21,581 bases of DNA, from assembly GCA_900550585.1 (NCBI GenBank), contig URST01000030.1, positions 1 through 21,581 of the forward strand. Reading direction: 5' to 3'. Positions 15,588-21,581 of the stretch are shown in pieces. The notes below the pieces were generated by a model. The model saw nothing but the letters and a program-made list of their open reading frames with translations. It made no database searches and was not told where the DNA came from. The stretch is from an uncultured Eubacteriales bacterium (GTDB taxonomy: Bacteria > Bacillota > Clostridia > Oscillospirales > Oscillospiraceae). Every line of letters starts with the position of its first letter. Position 1 is the stretch's first letter. The translations under genes were made by a program, and so were the position numbers.

Positions 15588-15628
15588 AGAAGGGTTTTGT
15601 TCTACATTTTAGAGTAAAAGCGGCAGCG
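15563..15628. repeat. Composite cruciform at the end of repeat copy A
   Basis: Outer arms CGCTGCCGCT (15563-15572) and AGCGGCAGCG (15619-15628) enclose a perfect inner hairpin, AAAATGTAGAA (15581-15591) with TTCTACATTTT (15600-15610). Copy B keeps only the left outer arm. Confidence 0.85.
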
Positions 15629-15812
15629 CGCAGAGAAATACGTTGATTCAACATTTCGGACGAACCAGAATGCGGCGGCAAACGGCGGAAGGAAATCCAA
15701 AAACCATGGGTTTTTGGCGGCGTTCTTTTCCCCATTTCTTTCGCTGCAGAAAGAAATGGGGCCGCCGGAGGCAAATATGCGGAGGTCTTGAAACCGCCGG
15801 TTTCAAGCAGTC

Positions 15813-15861
15813 CTTTTGCTGCCGCGAGCAAAAGTGACCCGTGCCCGGAGGCACGGAACGT
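15813..15861. repeat. Interspersed repeat, inverted copy C
   Basis: The reverse complement of 21289-21337 with two differences in 49 nt. The two changes fall opposite each other in the CTTTTGCT/AGCAAAAG stem (CTTTTGCC/GGCAAAAG in copy B), so pairing is kept. Confidence 0.85.
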
Positions 15862-15883
15862 TCCCTCCCACCGCCTTTTTATG

Positions 15884-16717
15884 TCAACCCATATCCAGTT
15901 CCAGCGGCTCCCGCAGCGCCGCGTACAGTGCCGCCGTGTCCGGTTCCTCGCCGGTGAAAAACGCAAAGGCACGCACCGCCTGCCGGATCAGCAGGTCGAT
16001 GCCGCCCACCGCCCGCAGGCCCAGCCCCGCCGCCGTCTCCAGCAGCGCCGTCCGCCGCGGGTGGTACACCAGATCGTACACCACCGCGTCCCCCGGCGCC
16101 GCCCGCAGAAACGACAGGTCGCCGAATGCCGCGCAGCCCGCCATCCCCAGAGAGGTGGCGTTGACCACCAACCGGCTCTCCGCCGCGTACCGCGCCAGTT
16201 CATCCAGTCCGCCGGCCACGGCGCAGTCGGGGTACCGCGCCGCCAGCGTCTCCGCCCGGCCGATGCTGCGGTCACACACGGCGATGCGGGCCGCACCCGC
16301 CTGCGCCAGCGCATGACACACCGCCGTGGCCGCGCCCCCCGCGCCCAGCAGCAGCACCCGCTGCCCGCAGGGGTCGGCTCCGTGCCTGGCCAGACTGTCC
16401 AGAAATCCGGTGCCGTCCGTGTTGTGGCCGATGGCCCGTCCCTCCCGGAAACACACGGTGTTCACCGCGCCGCAGGCCGCCGCACCGCCGTCCACCTCGT
16501 CCAGCAGCGGCACGATGGCCTCCTTCAGGGGCATGGTCACGTTGCACCCGGCGCACCCGCCGTCCTTCGCCCGGCTCACAAAGTCCGCCAGCTCACCGGG
16601 CCGCACCGTCCGCACATCGTAGCGGTATGCCGCCCCGGTCTGCCGTATCATGGCCCGGTGGATCAGCGGCGACAGACTGTGGGCCACCGGGTCGCCGATG
16701 ACATACAGCTGCCTCAT
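15884..16717 (-). CDS. aroE: Shikimate dehydrogenase
   Basis: Reduces 3-dehydroshikimate to shikimate with NADPH. The 277-aa product shows the substrate motif GDPVAHSLSP (8-17), NVTMPLKE with catalytic Lys65, AVNTV, GHNTDGTGF with catalytic Asp101, the dinucleotide loop GAGGAA, NATSLGM, YDLVYHP and GGIDLLIRQA. The usual NRTxxR cofactor-phosphate motif reads DRSIGR, with Asp where Asn is common, so NADP preference may be relaxed; that is inference. It is the last gene of the aro operon; its ATG overlaps the aroQ stop by ATGA. The usual His of NVTxPHKE is Leu64. Confidence 0.95.
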   Translation of the reverse strand: MRQLYVIGDPVAHSLSPLIHRAMIRQTGAAYRYDVRTVRPGELADFVSRAKDGGCAGCNVTMPLKEAIVPLLDEVDGGAAACGAVNTVCFREGRAIGHNTDGTGFLDSLARHGADPCGQRVLLLGAGGAATAVCHALAQAGAARIAVCDRSIGRAETLAARYPDCAVAGGLDELARYAAESRLVVNATSLGMAGCAAFGDLSFLRAAPGDAVVYDLVYHPRRTALLETAAGLGLRAVGGIDLLIRQAVRAFAFFTGEEPDTAALYAALREPLELDMG

Positions 16718-17199
16718 ACGCAGGCCGCCCCGCCGCAGCCCGCATGGGGCGCGGCGTCCCGGCCCCGGTCAGGGGCATTCTCCTTCAGGTAGTCCATGGC
16801 CTCCAGATACCCCCGCAGCCCGTGGCCGCAGATGGTTTTCACGCAGGCCGCCGCCGTGACGGATACCGCCCGGAACGGCTCCCGCGCCGTGATGTCGGAG
16901 ATGTGTACCTCCACCGCCGGCACCTCCACCGCCCGCAGCGCGTCATAGATGGCGTAGCTGTAATGGGCATAAGCGCCGGGATTGATAACGATGCCGCTGT
17001 ACCCGGCCTGCGCCGCCTGAATGGCGTCGATGAGTGTCCCCTCGTGGTTGCTCTGAAACACCTCCGCCGTGCAGCCGATGGCCTCGGCATGGCGGTAGAT
17101 TTGTTGACATAACGTATCATAGCTCTCCCGGCCGTAGATGTCCGGCTCCCGGGCGCCCAGCAGGTTGAGATTCGGTCCGTTCAGGATCAGCAGCTTCAT
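16714..17199 (-). CDS. aroQ: Type II 3-dehydroquinate dehydratase
   Basis: Dehydrates 3-dehydroquinate to 3-dehydroshikimate in a dodecameric type II enzyme. The 161-aa product has NGPNLNLLG, REPDIYG with Arg17 and Tyr22 of the mobile lid, QSNHEGTLIDAIQ, VINPGAYAHYSYAI, EVHISDITAREPFR with the catalytic His, and GLRGYLEAM. About 15 residues beyond the usual end form a Gly/Ala/Cys-rich tail (DRGRDAAPHAGCGGAACV) that looks non-structural. It overlaps aroK upstream and aroE downstream by ATGA each. Confidence 0.96.
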   Translation of the reverse strand: MKLLILNGPNLNLLGAREPDIYGRESYDTLCQQIYRHAEAIGCTAEVFQSNHEGTLIDAIQAAQAGYSGIVINPGAYAHYSYAIYDALRAVEVPAVEVHISDITAREPFRAVSVTAAACVKTICGHGLRGYLEAMDYLKENAPDRGRDAAPHAGCGGAACV

Positions 17200-17696
17200 G
17201 GTTTTTCTCCTCTCCAGATGGTTTCAATATCCGCGGCAGCCTTTTCCAGCAGCGGTTCCGGGATGCGGTGGTGGGCGCAGGCCCCGTACAGGGGCCGCCG
17301 CTCCGCCGCCAGCCGCGCCAGCGCGTCCTGCCCCTCTGTCAGCAGGGGTCTGCCCGCCTGAAAATCAGTAGACATAATATCCTTCAACGGCCTGTCCAGC
17401 CAGAACACGGTGCCGCTGCGCCGCAGCAGCAGGCGGTTTTCCTGCCGCAGCACCGCGCCGCCGCCGGTGGCGATGACGCACCGCTCCCGGCGACACAGCT
17501 CCTCCAGCATCCGGCTCTCCGCATCCCGGAAGAACAGCTCGCCGTGCTGGGAAAATATAGCAGAAACGGACTGCCCCTGCGCGTCCTCTATGGCCTGGTC
17601 GCAGTCGTAAAACGGCATGTCCAGCCGTCGGGCCAGCACCCGGCCCACGGAGGTCTTGCCGCTGGCGGGCAGTCCGATGAGGATCAGATCATGCAT
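17196..17696 (-). CDS. aroK: Shikimate kinase
   Basis: Phosphorylates shikimate at O3 with ATP. The 166-aa product has Walker A GLPASGKT (8-15), DCDQAIE (Mg2+ and shikimate), FFRDAE with the shikimate-binding Arg, ATGGGAV, the lid GRPLL and the adenine-loop RRPLY. The length is typical. The ATG at 17696 lies inside the end of the aroC-mutase gene (8-nt overlap). Confidence 0.95.
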   Translation of the reverse strand: MHDLILIGLPASGKTSVGRVLARRLDMPFYDCDQAIEDAQGQSVSAIFSQHGELFFRDAESRMLEELCRRERCVIATGGGAVLRQENRLLLRRSGTVFWLDRPLKDIMSTDFQAGRPLLTEGQDALARLAAERRPLYGACAHHRIPEPLLEKAAADIETIWRGEKP

Positions 17697-18903
17697 GGCG
17701 CTCCTGCTCCTCCCGGCTCTCGGCCATCAGCAGGCGGAACAGCCGCTCCACCTGCTCCCGCCGCTGGGGCAGCAGGTCGCCTCGCCGCGCCAGCACCTCC
17801 GCCTGCCGCTGCTCATCCAGCACCGGCAGGCCCTGCGCCGCCTTGACCCTTCCGATCTCACCGGCCAGCGCCAGCCGCCGCGCCAGCAGCGCGGTCATCT
17901 GCTGATCCACCTCGTCCAGCTGCCGCCGCAGTCCCGCCAGCGACCCGTCGTCGGAGGGCAGCAGGCGGCAGACAGCCAGCGCCGCCGCGGCCTCCACCAC
18001 CGGCGCCGCCCGCAGCACCACGCAGCTGTCGTGCCGCCCGCCCACGGTGACGGTGGTGTTTTCCATCCGCGCCAGATCCACGGTCGCCTGCGGCGCCGCA
18101 ATGGACGGCGTGGGCCGGAACGTCACGGTGAACACGATATCCATGCCGTTGGTGACGCCGCCGTTGATCCCGCCGGTGTGGTTTGTCTCTGTGAAAACCG
18201 TGTGTCCGTCGGTGCGGAAGGCATCGTTGGCCTCACTGCCGCGCAGCGCCGCGAAGCCCTCACCGTCTCCGAAGCCGATGGCCTTCACGGCGGGGATGGC
18301 GAACACATGACGGCTGATCTCCGACTCCACGGTGTCCCGCCAGTCGGGACCGCCCAGCCCGGCGGGAACGCCGGTGACGGTGCAGCGGATCTGCCCGCCC
18401 ACGCTGTCGCCGTGCTCCCTGGCCTCCGCCGCCCGCTGCCGCAGCGCGTCCTCGTCCAATATCTCCGCCCTTACGGCGATATCCAGGGTCTGCAGGAACG
18501 TTTTTGCCAGACTGCCCGCCACTGTCAGCGGTGCGGTGAGCCGTCCGGAGAACCGCCCGCCGCCCCGATAGTCGTTGTGCCCGCCGGCCCGGGCAAAGGC
18601 CGCGTAGTCAGCGTGGCCGGGGCGCGGCGTGTCCTTCAGCGCGGCGTAGTCGGCGGAGCGGATATCCCGGTTGCGGAGCACTGCCACCAGCGCATCGCCG
18701 GTGGTGCGGCCCTGATAGACTCCCGCCAGGAACTCCACCTCGTCCGGCTCGTGCCGCCCGGTGGCCAAAGCCCCGGAGGCCCTGCGCCGCAGCAGGTCCG
18801 AGTGTATCAGGGCATCGTCCACCGGCAGACCGGCCGGAACATCCCGGATGAGCACGCCCACGGCGGGGCCGTGGGACTCTCCGAAGACCGTGTATTCCAT
18901 CAT
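17689..18903 (-). CDS. aroC: Chorismate synthase fused to a C-terminal AroQ-type chorismate mutase
   Basis: Residues 1 to about 315 are chorismate synthase (EPSP to chorismate, FMN-dependent): FGESHGPA with His11, RPGHADY with His97, YRGGGRFSGRLTAPL, a conserved NGMD, RPTPSIAAPQ and GRHDSCVVLRA. The N terminus is about 8 residues shorter than in many AroCs. Residues 317-404 are an all-helical chorismate mutase: LAGLRRQLDEVDQQMTALLA then GRVKAAQGLPVLDEQRQAE. Against E. coli CM, Arg11, Arg28, Lys39, Asp48, Arg51 and Gln88 correspond to Arg326, Arg343, Lys354, Asp363, Arg366 and Gln400; Glu52 is Gln367. One polypeptide should thus make chorismate and pass it to prephenate. The ATG at 18903 overlaps the aroA stop (ATGA) with GGAGGTG 8 nt upstream; ATG 18900 is the alternative. 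Confidence 0.93.
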   Translation of the reverse strand: MMEYTVFGESHGPAVGVLIRDVPAGLPVDDALIHSDLLRRRASGALATGRHEPDEVEFLAGVYQGRTTGDALVAVLRNRDIRSADYAALKDTPRPGHADYAAFARAGGHNDYRGGGRFSGRLTAPLTVAGSLAKTFLQTLDIAVRAEILDEDALRQRAAEAREHGDSVGGQIRCTVTGVPAGLGGPDWRDTVESEISRHVFAIPAVKAIGFGDGEGFAALRGSEANDAFRTDGHTVFTETNHTGGINGGVTNGMDIVFTVTFRPTPSIAAPQATVDLARMENTTVTVGGRHDSCVVLRAAPVVEAAAALAVCRLLPSDDGSLAGLRRQLDEVDQQMTALLARRLALAGEIGRVKAAQGLPVLDEQRQAEVLARRGDLLPQRREQVERLFRLLMAESREEQERHA

Positions 18904-20123
18904 GGCTCCAGCACCTCCATCCTGCCGCCGAGAGATTCCATATCTTTCCAAAAATCAGGGTAGGACTTCGCCACCTGCTCTCCGCCGGTCAGCGTGACGC
19001 TGCCGCTGCCGCACAGCATGGCGGCGCAGCCCGCCAGCATGGCGATGCGGTGGTCGCTGAAGCTGTCCACACAGCCGCCGTGCAGCTCTGAAACGCCCGT
19101 GACGGTCAGACTCTCCGCCTCCTCCCGCACCTGCGCGCCCAGCGAGTTCAGCACACGGGCCACGGCGGCGGGACGGTCGCTCTCCTTGCCCCGCAGAAAG
19201 CCGCAGCCGGTGAAGCGGGTGGTGCGTCCGGGCTGCAGGGCGGCATACAGGGCCAGCGGCATCAGCAGGTCGGGCGTGTCGGTCATGTCGACGCACGGCG
19301 GCAGGTGGTCCAGATACGACAGGATGACCGAATCACCCTGCATGCCGCGCAGCGGCACTTCAGGAGGAATTTCATGTTGCATTCCGGTTTTGTTCATGAT
19401 GGCTTCATGTTGTACTTCCTCATGTAATTCCACGCGGAGCATATTCCCCTCTGCGCTGCAATGCCGCTGTTGTTGCACGCGGGCAAGCACCAGCCAGAAC
19501 GCCGCCGCCGACCAGTCCGGCACCGTCAGTAGCGGCGCGGGGCGGAAGCGCTGCCCGCCGTCGATGTGGTAGCCGCCCTCGGTTTGGGTCACGGTGACGC
19601 CGTGGCGGCGGAGGACGCGGCAGGTCATATCCAGATAGGGCCGGGACGCCGTCTTATCAGTTAACATAATATCGGAATCCTCCGGCAGCAGCGGCAGTGC
19701 CATCAGCAGACCGCTGACCACCTGCGAGGTGGCGGCGGCGGAAAGCGTCCATGTGCCGCCGCGGAGGGGGCGGGTCAGCGCCAAGCCCTCCGGTACGGGG
19801 CGCAGCCCCAGATCGGCGGGGATGGGGCGCCGCAAAAGCCGGGACGAGCCGGTGAACACGGCGCCGGTCTTGCCCAGCGCCATAAAAAGCGGCAGCAGGA
19901 AACGGAGGGTGCTGCCGCTGTCGCCGCACTGGACCGTGGGCGCCGGGACATCCAGCTGCTCCAGCGCTGCCGCCGTGTACCGGATATCATCGGCCGGGTG
20001 CGGCGGCAGGACGGTAGTCTGGCCCGCCAGACGGCGGCAGATCAGCTCCCGGTGGAGCAGACTCTTGGACGGCGGCACCGACACGCTGCCGCAGAGCCGG
20101 GAGGGATACAGACGCAGGATCAT
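18900..20123 (-). CDS. aroA: 5-enolpyruvylshikimate-3-phosphate synthase with an in-frame insertion
   Basis: Transfers enolpyruvyl from PEP to shikimate-3-phosphate. The 407-aa product shows VPPSKSLLHR (Lys20, Ser21, Arg25), CGDSGSTLRFL (the PEP/glyphosate loop, keeping Gly), TSQVVSGLL, SRPYLDMT, VDMTDTPDLLMPLA with the catalytic Asp, RGKESDR and FSDHRIAM. Between AAAFWLVLARV and MQGDSVILSYL, where EPSP synthases have a short link, sit about 40 extra residues (RVELHEEVQHEAIMNKTGMQ and flanks). They are encoded by a distinctly AT-richer segment with terminal inverted repeats. The frame is intact and all core motifs remain, so the enzyme may still work. The ATG at 20123 overlaps the aroB stop (ATGA). 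Confidence 0.93.
   Translation of the reverse strand: MILRLYPSRLCGSVSVPPSKSLLHRELICRRLAGQTTVLPPHPADDIRYTAAALEQLDVPAPTVQCGDSGSTLRFLLPLFMALGKTGAVFTGSSRLLRRPIPADLGLRPVPEGLALTRPLRGGTWTLSAAATSQVVSGLLMALPLLPEDSDIMLTDKTASRPYLDMTCRVLRRHGVTVTQTEGGYHIDGGQRFRPAPLLTVPDWSAAAFWLVLARVQQQRHCSAEGNMLRVELHEEVQHEAIMNKTGMQHEIPPEVPLRGMQGDSVILSYLDHLPPCVDMTDTPDLLMPLALYAALQPGRTTRFTGCGFLRGKESDRPAAVARVLNSLGAQVREEAESLTVTGVSELHGGCVDSFSDHRIAMLAGCAAMLCGSGSVTLTGGEQVAKSYPDFWKDMESLGGRMEVLEP
19350..19469. mobile_element. Candidate 120-bp palindrome-ended element inserted in frame in aroA
   Basis: The ends are imperfect inverted repeats: CAGCGGCACTTCAG (19350-19363) and, on the other strand, CAGCGGCATTGCAG (19456-19469), 12 of 14 identical, with further similarity inward (AGGAGGAAT and AGAGGGGAAT). 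The interior is much poorer in G+C than aroA around it and holds two CAACATGAA repeats on the coding strand. The length is 120 bp, so exactly 40 codons are added with no stop. No target-site duplication was seen. It resembles a MITE or a Rickettsia-style coding palindromic element by analogy only. Confidence 0.6.
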
Positions 20124-21166
20124 AGGGCGTCCTCCCACAGGCTCTCCAGCGGCACTTCTTCCAGGCGGCCCTCGCCGGGACGTTCCACCACCACCACGGT
20201 GATATGGGCGCCGGCGGCCTTCTTGTCCCGGAGCAGGAAACGGCGCAGGGCGGCGTTGTCGCAGTCAATGACGGTGGGCAGGCCGTACCGGGGCAGGAGC
20301 CGCTCCAGTCGGGCCAGCAGAAAGTCGCCGCCGAAGCCGTGGCCGATCTGCCAGCGGAGCATCTGAGCCATGCCGGCAGCCACCGCTTCGCCGTGGGTAT
20401 AGGCGGTATAGCCTCCCAGCGCCTCGTAGGCGTGGCCGAAGGTGTGACCGAAGTTCAGCAGGCGGCGGGGGCCGTCATCCCGCTCATCGGCAGCGATGCA
20501 GCGGGCCTTCACCCGGCAGCAGGCGGCAATGAGCTTCTCCGGGTCGGGCCGGGACGATTCCTCCAGATGATCCAGCAGGGCGGCGTCGGCGATGCAGGCG
20601 CACTTGATGACCTCCGCCATGCCGGAGGACAGCTGCCGGGGCGGCAGGGTGGTCAGGCACGCGGGGTCGGACAGCACCAGAGCGGGCTGCCAGAACGCGC
20701 CCAGCTGGTTCTTGCCCTCGGGGAGGTCCAGACCGGTCTTGCCGCCGATGGCGCTGTCCGCCTGGGCCAGCAGGGTAGTGGGGATGTGGGCCAGCGCCAC
20801 GCCCCGCAGCAGCGTGGCGGCGGCAAAGCCCGCCAGATCACCGCAGGCGCCGCCGCCCAGCGACACCACGCCGCAGGTGCGGTCGAAGCCGTCCCGCAGG
20901 ATGCGGCGGCACAGCTCCTCATAAACGGGCAGCGTCTTGGCGTGCTCGCCGACGGGGACGGGGTACAGCACAGCGTCCAGCCCGGCGGCGCGGAGACTGT
21001 CCAGCACGGCGCCGCCGTACAGGCCGGCGGCGGTCTCGTCGGCCACCACGGCCCAGCGGGCGGCAGAGGACGCCTCCCGCAGCAGGGGGCCGGTCTGGGC
21101 CAGCAGGCCGCGGCCGATGTACACGGGATACGCGGCGGACGGGAGTTGGACGGTGAGCTGTTCCAT
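20120..21166 (-). CDS. aroB: 3-dehydroquinate synthase
   Basis: Cyclises DAHP to 3-dehydroquinate with NAD+ and a divalent metal; first gene of the operon. The 348-aa product shows the NAD-binding GGGACGDLAGFAAA (104-117), PTTLLAQADSAIGGKTGLD, GKNQLGAF, AEVIKC with metal ligand Glu185, NFGHTFGHAYE with His241 and HGEAVAAGM with His258. The ATG at 21166 has GGAGGT 6 nt upstream; the longer frame runs through the promoter and has no family match. The leader is too short for an attenuator or T-box. The TGA stop overlaps the aroA start. Confidence 0.96.
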   Translation of the reverse strand: MEQLTVQLPSAAYPVYIGRGLLAQTGPLLREASSAARWAVVADETAAGLYGGAVLDSLRAAGLDAVLYPVPVGEHAKTLPVYEELCRRILRDGFDRTCGVVSLGGGACGDLAGFAAATLLRGVALAHIPTTLLAQADSAIGGKTGLDLPEGKNQLGAFWQPALVLSDPACLTTLPPRQLSSGMAEVIKCACIADAALLDHLEESSRPDPEKLIAACCRVKARCIAADERDDGPRRLLNFGHTFGHAYEALGGYTAYTHGEAVAAGMAQMLRWQIGHGFGGDFLLARLERLLPRYGLPTVIDCDNAALRRFLLRDKKAAGAHITVVVVERPGEGRLEEVPLESLWEDAL

Positions 21167-21197
21167 GTGGATACCTCCGATGCGTGTTGTTGGGTCT

Positions 21198-21226
21198 ATT
21201 GTAGCGCGGAAGGCGGTTTTTTGCAA
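21198..21226 (-). promoter_or_regulatory. Sigma-A promoter of the aro operon
   Basis: On the minus strand TTGCAA (21221-21226) and TACAAT (21198-21203) are 17 nt apart. It is the only clear promoter for the six overlapping aro genes. The leader is about 25 nt, so control by attenuation is unlikely. Confidence 0.8.
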
Positions 21227-21240
21227 GATTTTCCGGGAGA

Positions 21241-21581
21241 GGTGCTCTGCCGCCGGCGGCCCCATTTCTTTCTGCAGCATTTACAGGGACGTTCCGTGCC
21301 TCCGGGCACGGGTCACTTTTGCCCGCGGCGGCAAAAGTAACCAAAAACGCCGTTCAAACCTGCGGTTTGAAAATTCGCCCGTGCCCCGCACATCATGCTG
21401 CGCGGCGGTGCGTCCCACACGGACGCGGCAAAGCGAAAACCACCCGAAATGTGGCATTGACCTGCTTCTATCCCCGCTGCCGCTGAAAATACAAAATGCA
21501 GGAGTACATGGCTCTACCGTTTTGGGCGATTATCAAATCGCGCACTTGCCGCTGTTGGCGGCAAGTGTTGGTGCGGCCCTT
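21241..21581. repeat. Hairpin-repeat mosaic upstream of the aro operon
   Basis: This noncoding stretch carries a half of the CCCCATTTCTTTC palindrome, the CCGTGCC/GGGCACGG hairpin, ACTTTTGCC/GGCAAAAGT, TTCAAACC/GGTTTGAA, the rest of repeat copy B, and near the window end a perfect 10-bp hairpin CACTTGCCGC/GCGGCAAGTG (21543-21552 with 21558-21567). No ORF with a ribosome site is present. Confidence 0.83.
21314..21499. repeat. Interspersed repeat, copy B
   Basis: The 186-bp partner of 15402-15587 in direct orientation. Its leftward extension, 21289-21337, also matches inverted copy C at 15813-15861. It lacks the right half of the cruciform that ends copy A, so copies differ in module content. 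Confidence 0.87.

Larger units (their letters stand above)
15335..15875. repeat. Mosaic of hairpin repeat modules downstream of the aro operon
   Basis: This noncoding stretch between yqzL and aroE consists almost wholly of palindromic modules. They include ACTTTTGCC/GGCAAAAGT (15403-15426), TTCAAACC-TGC-GGTTT, a composite cruciform (15563-15628), CCCCATTTCTTTC/GAAAGAAATGGGG (15730-15761), TTGAAACC/GGTTTCAA and CCGTGCC/GGCACGG. The right part is largely an inverted, diverged version of modules found on the left and at the window end. Short frames here have no ribosome sites and are palindrome artefacts. The last modules may also help end aro operon transcripts. Confidence 0.85.

Noticed and set aside
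15288..15972. Short frames in the repeat mosaic (for example 15288-15545 and 15556-15972, minus)
   Set aside because: Made of palindromic modules, without ribosome sites, and the second runs into aroE in another frame; likely spurious.
17617..18963. 448-codon plus-strand frame over aroC
   Set aside because: Antisense shadow of the aroC-mutase gene, rich in Gln/Pro/Arg as expected for GC-rich antisense.
21167..21200. Attenuator or T-box before aroB
   Set aside because: The promoter lies about 30 bp before the start codon, leaving no room for such a leader.

Overview
The window is a GC-rich (roughly two-thirds G+C by eye) chromosomal segment of a bacterium with Firmicutes-type housekeeping genes: MutS2, an HPr with both His15 and Ser46, the yqzL-recO pair, strong AGGAGG ribosome sites and sigma-A promoters with 17-nt spacers. 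A ThyA of the Bacillus phi3T/ThyA type, surface proteins with InlB and GLUG repeats and a non-LPXTG cell-wall anchor, together with the high GC, suggest a gut-type Clostridia member, probably near Oscillospiraceae. The genus cannot be fixed from the sequence. No rRNA, tRNA or CRISPR array was seen.

Layout. (1) 1-1060, minus: 5' part of a COG2509-type FAD oxidoreductase, divergent from (2) 1212-4689, plus: thyA-folA-recG, a folate/dTMP and DNA-repair operon closed by a strong bidirectional hairpin terminator. (3) The recG-uvrC gap (4690-4994) carries the uvrC promoter and, on the minus strand, a near-consensus promoter followed about 120 nt later by a T-tailed terminator with no ORF between: a candidate small RNA. 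(4) 4995-7795, plus: uvrC overlapping a 320-aa pyruvate kinase-like protein that has the catalytic barrel but no C-terminal domain. (5) 7845-11224, minus: a TetR regulator overlapping a secreted repeat-rich surface protein that is split by an in-frame TGA. (6) 11300-11600: a cluster of hairpins, including a duplicated 32-bp palindrome, then ptsH (HPr), minus. (7) 12035-15282, minus: yqzL-recO-mutS2; yqzL is only 32 codons and overlaps recO. (8) 15884-21166, minus: a six-gene shikimate operon aroB-aroA-aroC/CM-aroK-aroQ-aroE in which every junction overlaps (four by ATGA, one by 8 nt).

The aro operon encodes all steps from DAHP to chorismate. Its chorismate synthase carries a C-terminal AroQ-type chorismate mutase domain, so one polypeptide should make chorismate and convert it to prephenate. 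Its aroA gene contains a 120-bp, AT-richer, in-frame segment bounded by imperfect 14-bp inverted repeats, which looks like a small palindromic element turned into protein sequence. Both flanks of the operon (15335-15875 and 21241-21581) are filled with a mosaic of hairpin modules that recur in direct and inverted orientation; one stem differs between copies by a compensatory base-pair change.

The points most worth following up are the AroC-chorismate mutase fusion, the in-frame element in aroA, the candidate sRNA, the hairpin-module repeat family, the C-domain-less pyruvate kinase coupled to uvrC, and the in-frame stop in the surface protein.
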